A stretch of DNA of 64,000 bases, taken from the NCBI GenBank assembly GCA_963822435.1, contig CAWGHN010000002.1:362826-426825 (forward strand), given 5' to 3'. A program made the position numbers and the translations under genes. Numbering within the stretch: the stretch's first letter is position 1; the number at the start of each line of letters is the position of its first letter. This document shows positions 7,575 to 15,311 of the stretch, one piece after another. A model generated the notes under the pieces. The model had not been told where the DNA came from, ran no database searches, and saw only the letters and a program-made list of their open reading frames with translations. This stretch comes from JAUYQR01 sp963822435 (GTDB taxonomy: Bacteria; Pseudomonadota; Alphaproteobacteria; Rhodobacterales; Rhodobacteraceae).

Positions 7575-8432
7575 CTAGCGCACTTGCTGCAAAAGACCGG
7601 TCAGGTGGCCGACCATCTGGCGCGCGCCAACCTCGGCCTCGCGGACCAGACCGTCGAAATGCTGGGTGATCGTCTCGACCCGCGCGCTGTCGCGGAACGC
7701 AAGATAGTGGCGGCCAAGGTAGATCACAGCAAGCAGCGGGCCGAACACCGTGACCGGGGCCGAAAACACCCGCCGCGCATCGAAAAGACAGATGCGGAGC
7801 GAGGGGTAAAGCTGGTCGCAAAGCGAAATCAGGCGCTGCAACTGTTCGGTGCGGACATCGGCGGGCAGGCCGTCGTAGTAGCCGGTCGCGGTGGCGAAGG
7901 CCTGAAGTTCATGGATTGGCAGCGCAATCTCGTAATCGGACCTTGCACCGCGCATCCAGGCCAGACGGTCCTCGAACGCGCCAAAGGCCTGTTCGGCGGT
8001 GCGGCCAAGTTGCGGCGAATATTCCCACTCTACCATCGCCCGGGTTTTCAGCATGTCGGGCAGGGTGGCCGGAACGTGGCGGATCTTGTAGCCCGCCGCC
8101 TCGCGGTGCCAGGCGAAGATCGTCTCGTCGATCAGGGCGCGCGGCGCTTCGGTCATCGTCATCGAGGTGGCGAGAAGGTCGGCGATCGGTTCGGGCCGGG
8201 TGGACAGGCCAAGCAGCCAGTCGGCACTGACGCCAAGCGCGCTGGCGCAATCGGCCGCCAACTGGGCGTTTGGCAGGCGCACGTCATAGGACAGAAGGGC
8301 CGAAATCGTGGACCTGTCCACCCCGGTTTGGCGGGCAAGGGCGGATTGCGTGACGCCACGCGCAGCCATCGCCTCGGCCAGCCGGACGCGGAAGATCGTC
8401 GAGCGATCGCGTTTGTCGATTCTTTCAGCCAT
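7575..8432 (-). CDS. XRE-family transcriptional regulator with C-terminal sensory-type domain
   Basis: This 285-residue regulator has an N-terminal Cro/C1-type helix-turn-helix (about residues 14-68: FRVRLAEAMAARGVTQSALA, then VDRSTISALLS). It is followed by about 200 residues that I cannot assign to a named domain. The ATG at 8432 has no Shine-Dalgarno sequence, but TATAAT stands only 7 bases upstream, so the message may be leaderless. It faces the desaturase gene divergently across a short intergenic region that contains a perfect inverted repeat. The arrangement suggests it controls its own promoter and the desaturase, perhaps in response to lipid state. That role is inference. Confidence 0.8.
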   Translation of the reverse strand: MAERIDKRDRSTIFRVRLAEAMAARGVTQSALARQTGVDRSTISALLSYDVRLPNAQLAADCASALGVSADWLLGLSTRPEPIADLLATSMTMTEAPRALIDETIFAWHREAAGYKIRHVPATLPDMLKTRAMVEWEYSPQLGRTAEQAFGAFEDRLAWMRGARSDYEIALPIHELQAFATATGYYDGLPADVRTEQLQRLISLCDQLYPSLRICLFDARRVFSAPVTVFGPLLAVIYLGRHYLAFRDSARVETITQHFDGLVREAEVGARQMVGHLTGLLQQVR

Positions 8433-8438
8433 TTGGTG

Positions 8439-8468
8439 ATTATACACAACAACTGAGAGGTTTTGTTG
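8439..8468. promoter_or_regulatory. Promoter -10 box and inverted repeat between XRE gene and desaturase
   Basis: On the minus strand TATAAT (8439-8444) forms a consensus -10 box for the XRE gene. Just beyond it lie CAACAA (8447-8452) and TTGTTG (8463-8468), perfect inverted arms separated by 10 bases. The palindrome covers the space between the -10 and -35 positions and so could act as an autoregulatory operator. It also lies about 70 bases before the proposed desaturase start. Confidence 0.45.
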
Positions 8469-8535
8469 CCAATCTTTGGGATTCTCGCCAAGCGGGCCAG
8501 ATGCTAAAGCTCGCTTGGTAACACCCGAGGATATC

Positions 8536-9531
8536 TTGAAGCCTGCACGTCCGCCCGTCGAATGGCCAACCCTGTTGCTTCTGGCCGCAACGTATCTTTT
8601 GTGGATGGTGGCGACAACGGCGCTGTGGAACGCGATGCCGGCGCTGGGCCTGATCGCAGCGACCCTTGCCATCGCACAGTTTTCCTCGCTGCAGCACGAG
8701 GTGTTGCACGGCCATCCGTTCCGGTCGCAGCGGCTGTCGGAGGCGACGGTGTTTCCCGGCCTGACGGTGTTCGTGCCCTATCTGCGGTTCAAGGACCTGC
8801 ACATCCAGCACCATTTCGATCCGAATCTGACCGACCCCTACGACGACCCTGAGTCGAACTTTCACGACCCGGTGGAATGGGCGCGGCGGTCGGCCCTGTC
8901 AAAGCTGATCTACCGGATCAACAACACGCTGGCCGGGCGTATGGCGTTTGGCCCGGCGCTGTCGATCTGGGCCTTGCTGCGCGATGACACGCGGGCGATC
9001 CGGGCGGGCAACCGGCGGGTGGCGTTCGGCTGGCTGCTGCATGTGCCGGGTGTGGCGCTGGTTCTGGGCTGGCTGTGGGCGGTGGGGTCGATGCCGGTCT
9101 GGGCCTATTTGCTGGCGGCCTATCTGGGCTGGAGCCTGCTGAAGATCCGCACCTTTCTGGAACATCGCGCGCATGAGGCGGCGCGGGGGCGGTCGGTGGT
9201 TGTGGAAAGCCGGGGGCCGCTGTCGCTGCTGTTTTTGAACAACAATTTCCACGCCGTCCACCACTCGCAGCCAAGCGTGGCGTGGTATCGGCTGCCGCAG
9301 CTTTATCGGGCGAACCGCGAACATTACCTGCGGCGCAACGATGGCTATGTGTTTCGTGACTACGCCGAGATTTTCCGGCAGTTCCTGTTCCGCGCCAAGG
9401 ACCCGGTGCCGCACCCGATCTGGCCGGTGCGCAAGACGGATGCTGACGGATCAGCCGATGCGGCGGAACGCGGGCACGTCGGTGGAATTGTCGAAGAACG
9501 GAACGCCGGGCTGTTCGTGCCCGCCGAGTAG
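8536..9531 (+). CDS. Membrane fatty acid desaturase
   Basis: This di-iron integral-membrane desaturase introduces double bonds into membrane acyl chains. Three histidine boxes are visible: HEVLHGH (residues 54-60), HIQHH (89-93) and HAVHH near residue 240, with hydrophobic spans between them. I place the start at TTG 8536 because GAGGA lies 4-5 bases before it, giving 331 residues beginning MKPARPPVEWPT. An earlier TTG at 8476 has no ribosome binding site. Its 3' end overlaps the convergent Nudix gene by 81 bases. The divergent XRE regulator is the likely controller. The substrate could also be a carotenoid or an amino-lipid head group, since these families share the boxes. Confidence 0.85.
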   Translation: MKPARPPVEWPTLLLLAATYLLWMVATTALWNAMPALGLIAATLAIAQFSSLQHEVLHGHPFRSQRLSEATVFPGLTVFVPYLRFKDLHIQHHFDPNLTDPYDDPESNFHDPVEWARRSALSKLIYRINNTLAGRMAFGPALSIWALLRDDTRAIRAGNRRVAFGWLLHVPGVALVLGWLWAVGSMPVWAYLLAAYLGWSLLKIRTFLEHRAHEAARGRSVVVESRGPLSLLFLNNNFHAVHHSQPSVAWYRLPQLYRANREHYLRRNDGYVFRDYAEIFRQFLFRAKDPVPHPIWPVRKTDADGSADAAERGHVGGIVEERNAGLFVPAE

Positions 9532-10056
9532 GGCGTCAACCTCGGCCAGCACGACCTCGGTGATGAATGGCAGGTCAAGCCGCCGTGCCGGGCCAAGGCC
9601 GATCCAGTGAAGATGCGAAAGTTCACCCGAGGCGGCGGAGAAATCGTCGGCCCCGGGGCCAAGGGCCGTGGCGTCCATCAGGAAGAAGCGGGCGTCAAAG
9701 CGGCGCGGGCGGCCCGGCGGGGTGATCGCGCGAAAGACGAAGCGCAGGGTGGCGGGGGTGGGACCGAGGCGGAGGCCGGTCTCCTCTTCCATCTCGCGCA
9801 GGGCGGCGCGGACGAGCGCCTCGGGCTTTGGCGCATCGGGATTGCACAGCATCGCCAGCCGTTCGGCGCACTGGCGGTCAAGCATCCCGCTTGCCGGTGC
9901 GGCGTGATCTTCGGGATCAACCGCGCCGCCGGGAAAGACGTATTTTGTTGGCATGAACGCAGCCCCCGCGCCGCGCTGGCCCATCAGCACCGCCGGACCA
10001 TCCTGCGTGTGGCGCGCAAGGATGATGGTCGCGGCGGCGCGGATCTGATCGGTCAT
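9451..10056 (-). CDS. Nudix hydrolase
   Basis: This 201-residue Nudix-fold pyrophosphohydrolase has an N-terminal KYVFPGGAVDPED segment and the Nudix box at RAALREMEEETGL (RExxEExG core), with an insertion before it. This long form resembles bacterial relatives of NUDT7/NUDT19-type enzymes that act on CoA or other nucleoside diphosphate derivatives; the substrate is not determinable here. Its start overlaps the DUF983 stop by ATGA, so the two are translationally coupled. Its last 81 bases overlap the desaturase gene tail to tail. Confidence 0.88.
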   Translation of the reverse strand: MTDQIRAAATIILARHTQDGPAVLMGQRGAGAAFMPTKYVFPGGAVDPEDHAAPASGMLDRQCAERLAMLCNPDAPKPEALVRAALREMEEETGLRLGPTPATLRFVFRAITPPGRPRRFDARFFLMDATALGPGADDFSAASGELSHLHWIGLGPARRLDLPFITEVVLAEVDALLGGHEQPGVPFFDNSTDVPAFRRIG

Positions 10057-10472
10057 GCCTGCGGCTCGCGGTGGCGGGCGCCAAAGCCGTGCATCCGCTT
10101 GGCCCATTGCAGGGCAACAAGCGCGCCTTTCAGGCGGGGCAGAAGGAACAGCGACAGAGCCACCGTGCCGATCGAGAAAACCGAGGCCATGATCATCGGA
10201 TCTGGCCGCCAGCGCACGAAACTGTAGAGCAGGATCGGTGCCAGCAGATGCCCGACGATCAGGATCGTCAGGTAGGCGGGGCCATCGTCGGCGCGGTGGT
10301 GGTGCAGTTCTTCGCCGCACACGGGGCAGCTTTCACGCACCTGCAGGTAACCACGCATCATCGGGCCTGCGCCGCAGTTGGGGCATTTGCGCCGCCAGCC
10401 GCGCAAGAGCGCCGGTTTGACTTCGCGTTCGTCCGCGCTTTCGACGCGCGCAGCCAGAAGAGCAGCAGTCAT
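10053..10472 (-). CDS. DUF983 family membrane protein
   Basis: This 139-residue small membrane protein has an N-terminal zinc-ribbon-like part (RKCPNCGAG with CPVCGEELHHH, two CxxC pairs) followed by two transmembrane spans (YLTILIVGHLLAPILLYSF and MASVFSIGTVALSLFLLPRL). This is the DUF983 layout. The function is unknown; it is often found beside Nudix or cytochrome oxidase-associated genes. The ATG at 10472 is preferred to the GTG one codon upstream. It is coupled to the downstream Nudix gene by a 4-base overlap. Confidence 0.88.
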   Translation of the reverse strand: MTAALLAARVESADEREVKPALLRGWRRKCPNCGAGPMMRGYLQVRESCPVCGEELHHHRADDGPAYLTILIVGHLLAPILLYSFVRWRPDPMIMASVFSIGTVALSLFLLPRLKGALVALQWAKRMHGFGARHREPQA

Positions 10473-10723
10473 CACCCTAGTCCTTCGATACGGAAATGCG
10501 GCCCCGATCAGGGCAGATCTGTCCGGCGGGATGCCTACAACAGTCCTTGGCCATCGTCGACTCGCTTTGAGTTGTTAACATAATGCCGGAGCGGCCCGAT
10601 CTACAGGGCGCGAAGGCCGGCTGTGTCCCGATGTCGCAAGACAGCGACGGAAAACCGGCGGTGGTCCGTTTGACTTGGCACAGGGTCGGCAAGACGCCGC
10701 CGGCCATAACCAAGGAGATCGAG

Positions 10724-11242
10724 ATGACGGGCAAGTTCAAGACAGGTGCTGCGGCAATCGTGCTGCTTTCCGCGACCATCGGCAGCGCGGCCTTTGCCGA
10801 GCGCGGCCCGCGCGGCGGCGAGGGACCGGGCGAGATGATGTTGCAGATGTTCGACACGATCGACGCGGACAAGGATGGCAAGATCACCGAAGCCGAGATC
10901 GAGGCGCATCGTGCGGCGGAATTCAAGGCGGCTGACACCAATGCCGATGGCATGCTGAGCGCCGAGGAAATGGCTGCACGCGAGCTTGCGCGGATGCAGG
11001 CGCGGGCAACCGAACGCGCGACGCGGATGATCGAAGAGATGGACGACAACGCCGATGGCAGCCTGTCGGCCGAAGAGATGAACCAGACCGTGCGCGAACG
11101 GCGCTTTTCGCAGATGGACACCGATGGTGACGGTGCCGTGTCGAAAGCCGAGGCGGAGGCCGTGATGGAGCGATTTGCCGGCGGCCGGAAACACCGTGGT
11201 GATGGCATGGGTCACGGCATGGGCGGCTGGATGAACGACTGA
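10724..11242 (+). CDS. Exported EF-hand calcium-binding protein
   Basis: This 172-residue periplasmic protein has a signal peptide (FKTGAAAIVLLSATIGSAAF) and four EF-hand loops: DADKDGKITEAE (47-58), DTNADGMLSAEE (71-82), DDNADGSLSAEE (107-118) and DTDGDGAVSKAE (132-143). All keep the 1-3-5-12 acidic or oxygen ligands, so calcium binding is expected. The C-terminus is rich in H, G and M (GDGMGHGMGGWM), which could bind other metals. AAGGAG precedes the ATG at 10724. It stands directly upstream of an ECF sigma factor set whose last member resembles a periplasmic metal sensor, so it may feed into or depend on that regulon. Confidence 0.88.
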   Translation: MTGKFKTGAAAIVLLSATIGSAAFAERGPRGGEGPGEMMLQMFDTIDADKDGKITEAEIEAHRAAEFKAADTNADGMLSAEEMAARELARMQARATERATRMIEEMDDNADGSLSAEEMNQTVRERRFSQMDTDGDGAVSKAEAEAVMERFAGGRKHRGDGMGHGMGGWMND

Positions 11243-11293
11243 AAGCGTTTGGCAGCCAGCCGGTTGACCAGCTAGACCTGACGCAGGATGACA

Positions 11294-11884
11294 ATGGCCT
11301 TCGACGCGCATGACGATACCTCGGACGAGGCGCTGATGATCCTTTATGCAAATGGGGATCGGCTGGCGGCGCTGTCGCTGACGCGGCGGATCACGCCAAG
11401 GGTCCTGGCCTATGCCAGCCGGCTGTTGGCGGGCGACCGGGCCGAGGCGGAAGACGTGGCGCAGGAAACCATGCTGCGGCTGTGGCGCATCGCGCCGGAG
11501 TGGCGGCAGGGTGAAGCCAAGGTCACCACCTGGGCCTACCGGGTGGCGACGAACCTGTGCACCGACCGGCTGCGGTCACGCCAACGGCGTGGCCGCACCG
11601 CGCTGGACGACGCGCCGGAAATGCCTGACCCCGGCCTGAGCGAGGTGGAGCGGCTGGTTGAAACCGACCGCGCCCGCGCGCTGGAAGCCGCATTGAACCT
11701 TTTGCCCGAACGCCAACGCCAGGCTGTCGTGTTGCGCCACATCGAAGGGCTGTCGAACCCCGACATCGCTGCGATCATGGATCTGGGGGTCGAAGCGGTG
11801 GAAAGCCTGACCGCACGGGGCAAACGCACATTGGCATCGTTGCTGTCAGGGCAGAAGGATGCAATCGGATATGAGGACCACTAG
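11294..11884 (+). CDS. ECF-type RNA polymerase sigma factor
   Basis: This sigma-70 family, group 4 factor is about 196 residues long. Region 2 includes the DRAEAEDVAQETMLRLW segment, and region 4 ends ERQRQAVVLRHIEGLSNPDI with a helix-turn-helix. I favour the ATG at 11294, which has CAGGA 6 bases before it; an ATG at 11288 adds two residues. It is followed one base later by a small membrane protein and then a periplasmic sensor-like protein, the usual sigma/anti-sigma layout. Target genes are unknown, though the EF-hand gene just upstream is a candidate. Confidence 0.9.
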   Translation: MAFDAHDDTSDEALMILYANGDRLAALSLTRRITPRVLAYASRLLAGDRAEAEDVAQETMLRLWRIAPEWRQGEAKVTTWAYRVATNLCTDRLRSRQRRGRTALDDAPEMPDPGLSEVERLVETDRARALEAALNLLPERQRQAVVLRHIEGLSNPDIAAIMDLGVEAVESLTARGKRTLASLLSGQKDAIGYEDH

Positions 11885-11885
11885 G

Positions 11886-12224
11886 ATGCAGCATGACGAT
11901 ATCGACGATCTGTTTGTGGATCTGCGCAAGGCCGCTCCGGCCCCGTCAGAGGCGCTGATCGACCGGGTTCTGGCCGATGCGCTGCGCGAACAGCCAAAGC
12001 CCGCGCCCTTGGCACCACCAAGGACGGTTGGCCGCTGGTCGCAGATGGTCCGCCGGTTTGGTGGCGTGCCGACATTGGCCGGCGTCACGGCGGCGTTGGT
12101 CGGGCTGGCGGTCGGCTATGCCGACCCGACGACGGTTGATCTGCTGGCGGGAGGACTTTCCAGCTATTCCATCGGTGACGCCGACCTGTTCCCGGCGGCA
12201 GATTTTCTTGTGACGGAAGGCTGA
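11886..12224 (+). CDS. Small membrane protein, probable anti-sigma factor
   Basis: This 112-residue protein has an acidic N-terminal cytoplasmic part (MQHDDIDDLFVDLRKAAPAP) and one transmembrane segment (VPTLAGVTAALVGLAVGYA, about residues 58-76), with a short periplasmic tail. It begins one base after the sigma factor stop, so the two are co-translated. This position and topology are those of anti-sigma factors, but no zinc-binding (ZAS) H-x3-C-x2-C motif is visible. The assignment rests mainly on context. Confidence 0.6.
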   Translation: MQHDDIDDLFVDLRKAAPAPSEALIDRVLADALREQPKPAPLAPPRTVGRWSQMVRRFGGVPTLAGVTAALVGLAVGYADPTTVDLLAGGLSSYSIGDADLFPAADFLVTEG

Positions 12225-12227
12225 GCC

Positions 12228-12698
12228 ATGACCGAACCTGAAACGCGCGCTGCAACGGCTGGCTGGGTCAAGGTGGTGCTGGCGCTGTCGCTGGCGCTGA
12301 ACCTTGCGATCCTTGGGATGATGGGCGGGGCGTTCCTGCGCGACGGCCCGCGCGAACGGGGAATGCCGCGTGACCTGTCGTTCGGCCCGTTCAACGAAGC
12401 GCTGTCGCGCGAGGATCGTCGCGCGCTGCGATCCGCCTTCATGGAGCGCGCAGGCGAGTTCCGCGAGGGGCGTGCTGCCGCGCAGGAAGAGTTCCGTGCG
12501 CTTTTATCCGCGCTGCGGGCCGAGCCGTTTGACGAGGCCGTTCTGAAGGCAGCCCTGGGGGCGATCGAGAAACGCAACGCCGACCGGCTGGCGATTGGAC
12601 GCGAGTTGATTGAAGGACGCATCTTTGCGCTGTCGCCCGAGGATCGGCTGGCCTTTGCCGACCGTCTGGACAAGGCGCTGACCCACGGCCGCCCCTGA
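12228..12698 (+). CDS. Periplasmic metal-sensor-like membrane protein
   Basis: The 156-residue product has an N-terminal membrane anchor (VVLALSLALNLAILGMMGGA, about residues 17-36) and a helical periplasmic part rich in R and E (EDRRALRSAFMERAGEFREG). This resembles the heavy-metal-resistance/CnrR-ZraP-like family. Such proteins sense metals or envelope stress and gate an ECF sigma factor. It lies 3 bases after the anti-sigma-like gene and ends the operon. The metal ligand is not clear, because histidines and cysteines are scarce, so it may respond to something else. Confidence 0.65.
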   Translation: MTEPETRAATAGWVKVVLALSLALNLAILGMMGGAFLRDGPRERGMPRDLSFGPFNEALSREDRRALRSAFMERAGEFREGRAAAQEEFRALLSALRAEPFDEAVLKAALGAIEKRNADRLAIGRELIEGRIFALSPEDRLAFADRLDKALTHGRP

Positions 12699-12704
12699 GT
12701 GGCC

Positions 12705-14093
12705 CTAGGCGGCGGTCAACCGGAAGGTCACGCGGTTGCGGCCAGCGGTTTTGGCATCAAGAAGCGCGAGGTCGGCCTGTTCGATGACACTGTCGACCTG
12801 CGGCGCACGGCCCGCAGTGGGCGCAGACACCGCGACCCCGATGGAAACCGTCACGGTCAACGCGGTGCCGGAACCAAGCCGCACCGGCATTTCCTTGATC
12901 GCGCGGCACAGCCGTTCGGCAACGCGGCGCGCCTCGTGCAGGGCGGTGCGGGGCAGAGCGATGAGAAACTCCTCGCCGCCGATCCGGGCCAGCACATCGG
13001 TCATCCGCAGGTTCGAGGTCAGCCGGTTCGCCACCTCGACCAGCACCTGATCGCCGGCGGCATGGCCGAAGCGGTCGTTCACCTGTTTGAAGTTGTCGAG
13101 ATCGACAACCATCACCGCGAATTCCTCGCCCTCGGTCGCGGCTAGTGCGGCAATCGCCTCAAGCCGGGGCAGGGCGTAGCGGCGGTTGTGCAGGCCGGTC
13201 AGCGGGTCGATCATCGCCAGCCGCAGGTTGTCCTGCACCGAAGCGCGCTGCCGGTCGGCGTGGCGTTTGCGCCGCAGCAGGCTGCGGACGCGCAAGGCAA
13301 GCTCGTGGCCGCTGATGTTGGGGTCCACCGCATCGTCGGCGCCAAGATCGAAGGCCATCGTGGCGCTTTGCTGATCGTCGGGCAGGTTCACCACGCAGAC
13401 CGCCGAGTGGCGGGTCAGCGCGTGGCTTTTCAATTCCGACAGAAGGCGCAGGCTGCCGTTCGCGCCGCCGAAATCATCGTTGATGATGAAGACGTCCGGG
13501 GCAGAATGCCCATCCTCGGCCAGTGCGACATCCGCCAGCGCCTGGGTGCGCGACACGATCACCACATGGTCGCGGGTTTGCTGTTGCAGCTCCTGCTGCC
13601 AGCGCAGCAGCGTGTCGGGCCGCGAGGCAACCAGCGCGATCGTCGCGCGCGGCTCGAACGTAACGGCGGGTTCGGCAAGACCGGCCGGCTGAAGCTGTTC
13701 GTTCTGCGACATGCCGGCATCACCGCGCGACCGCAACAGGTTGCGCAGCCGCGCCAGCAGGATGGGTTCATGCACCGGCTTGGTCAGGACATCGTCAGCC
13801 CCGGCGGCAAAGGCCTCGACCCGGGCGAGTTCGGCCCGCGCGGCGGTCAGGACAATGACAGGGATGTTGCGCGTTTCAGGCGCCGTGCGCAGCCGCTTCA
13901 AGACCTCCGCCCCCGTCATGTCCGGCAGCGACAGGTCCAGAAGGATAAGGTCGGGCTTGTCCGCGCGTGCCATGTGCAGGCAGGCTTCGCCGGTGGCCGC
14001 AAGCAACGGATCATAGAACGCCGCCGCGAGCCACGCGCGGTACACGATGCGATTTGTCGCTACATCGTCAACAATGAGGATTCGACCGTTCAT
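12705..14093 (-). CDS. PleD-like response regulator with diguanylate cyclase domain
   Basis: This 462-residue protein has two receiver-like domains followed by GGDEF. The first receiver has D9-D10, phosphoacceptor D53 in LLDLSLPDMTG, and K in LTKPVHEP. The second (about residues 155-290) is degenerate. The cyclase domain carries RIGGEEF, and RMTD lies five residues before it, which is a complete RxxD inhibitory site. It should therefore make cyclic di-GMP and be feedback-inhibited. The start MNGRILIVDD at 14093 is preferred; an in-frame start at 14126 would add 11 residues. It is divergent from DUF3572, as is usual in Rhodobacterales. Confidence 0.93.
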   Translation of the reverse strand: MNGRILIVDDVATNRIVYRAWLAAAFYDPLLAATGEACLHMARADKPDLILLDLSLPDMTGAEVLKRLRTAPETRNIPVIVLTAARAELARVEAFAAGADDVLTKPVHEPILLARLRNLLRSRGDAGMSQNEQLQPAGLAEPAVTFEPRATIALVASRPDTLLRWQQELQQQTRDHVVIVSRTQALADVALAEDGHSAPDVFIINDDFGGANGSLRLLSELKSHALTRHSAVCVVNLPDDQQSATMAFDLGADDAVDPNISGHELALRVRSLLRRKRHADRQRASVQDNLRLAMIDPLTGLHNRRYALPRLEAIAALAATEGEEFAVMVVDLDNFKQVNDRFGHAAGDQVLVEVANRLTSNLRMTDVLARIGGEEFLIALPRTALHEARRVAERLCRAIKEMPVRLGSGTALTVTVSIGVAVSAPTAGRAPQVDSVIEQADLALLDAKTAGRNRVTFRLTAA

Positions 14094-14229
14094 GCGTGGC
14101 GTGCCATCGGTGGCTGCGTTAACCATTGCTACAATGTGTTGCCAAGTTAGTTAAGAAATCCTTTCCGATTTGACGAAAATCATCCGGCAAGGCATGAGAC
14201 GGTCAAACCTTGCGGGAGACGTGCAGCCA

Positions 14230-14508
14230 ATGCAGCAGGAAGCGGCCCAAACCGTGGCGTTGCAGGCGCTGACGTGGATACTTGGCGACCCGGCGACGCT
14301 GGAGGCGTTCCTTGGCGCAACCGGGGTTTCGGCGGGCGATCTGGGCGCCCGCGCGCGAGAGCCGGAGTTTCACGGGGCCATCCTTGATTTCCTGTTGATG
14401 GATGATCAGTGGGTCATCGGGTTTTGCGACGCCTCTGGCCACGCCTATACGGTGCCAATGGCGGCACGGACGGCCTTGCCGGGCGGCCAACAGGAGCATT
14501 GGACATGA
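14230..14508 (+). CDS. DUF3572 family protein
   Basis: This 92-residue protein starts MQQEAAQTVALQALTWILGD and contains FLLMDDQWVIGFCDASG, the pattern I recognise for DUF3572 in alphaproteobacteria. The function is unknown. GGGAG lies 11 bases before the ATG at 14230; a GTG at 14221 is less likely because of spacing. Its TGA overlaps the start of the HAD gene (ATGA), giving translational coupling. It is transcribed divergently from the PleD-like gene. Confidence 0.85.
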   Translation: MQQEAAQTVALQALTWILGDPATLEAFLGATGVSAGDLGARAREPEFHGAILDFLLMDDQWVIGFCDASGHAYTVPMAARTALPGGQQEHWT

Positions 14509-15200
14509 GCCAACCCATCGCCGGACTGGTCTTTGACAAGGATGGCACCTTGTTCGACTTCCGCATCAGCTGGGGGCGCTGGGCGCACAGCTTCATCGCC
14601 GACATGGCGCAGGATGACGTTCATGCCGACCGCATGGGCCGCGCCATCGGGTTCGATCTGCCGACCATGCATTTCGCGCCGGACAGCCCGGTGATTGCCG
14701 GGACGGCGTTCGAGATTGCCGGCGCGCTGCTGCCGACCTTGCCGAATTTCAACCGCGACACGCTGACCGAGATGATCGACGAGGCCGCCGCCAAGGCCAC
14801 GATGGCCGAGGCGGTGCCGCTGCATCCGCTGCTTCGGCAGTTGCGCGGGGCCGGGCTGAAACTGGGCGTCGCCACCAACGATTCTGAAGCGCCTGCCCAC
14901 GCGCATCTGGCCGCGCATGGGCTGACCGACTACTTCGATTTCATCGCGGGCGCGGATTCGGGCTATGGCGCGAAACCCGGCCCGGGCATGTGCCTTGCCT
15001 TCGCGCAGGCAACAGGCCTTGTCCCCGCCGAGGTGGCGATGATCGGCGACAGCCGCCACGATCTGGAAGCCGGTCGCGCGGCGGGAATGGTCTGCATCGC
15101 CGTCTTGACTGGCCTCGCCAGCCACGCCGACCTTGCGCCGCACGCTGACGTGGTCTTGCCCGATATCGGCGCGCTGCCGGGCTGGCTCAAGCTGGGCTGA
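14505..15200 (+). CDS. HAD-superfamily phosphatase (Gph-like)
   Basis: This 231-residue haloacid-dehalogenase-type phosphohydrolase has motif I DKDGTLFD (nucleophile D11, acid D13), motif II in GVATNDSE, a lysine in GAKPGPGM and motif IV GDSRHD. The cap insertion after motif I is alpha-helical, as in phosphoglycolate phosphatases. Likely substrates are small phosphate esters, but the exact one is unknown. CAGGAG precedes the ATG, which overlaps the DUF3572 stop by ATGA. Confidence 0.88.
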   Translation: MSQPIAGLVFDKDGTLFDFRISWGRWAHSFIADMAQDDVHADRMGRAIGFDLPTMHFAPDSPVIAGTAFEIAGALLPTLPNFNRDTLTEMIDEAAAKATMAEAVPLHPLLRQLRGAGLKLGVATNDSEAPAHAHLAAHGLTDYFDFIAGADSGYGAKPGPGMCLAFAQATGLVPAEVAMIGDSRHDLEAGRAAGMVCIAVLTGLASHADLAPHADVVLPDIGALPGWLKLG

Positions 15201-15311
15201 CGCGCACATTCCGCGGTCGCCGTCCGAAAACGACATGTTTGCGTCGCGGACGCGGTTCCCATGCATCCCTTGCTTCCGTCATGGTCTTTCTGACATGCGA
15301 GAGGAGCAATC

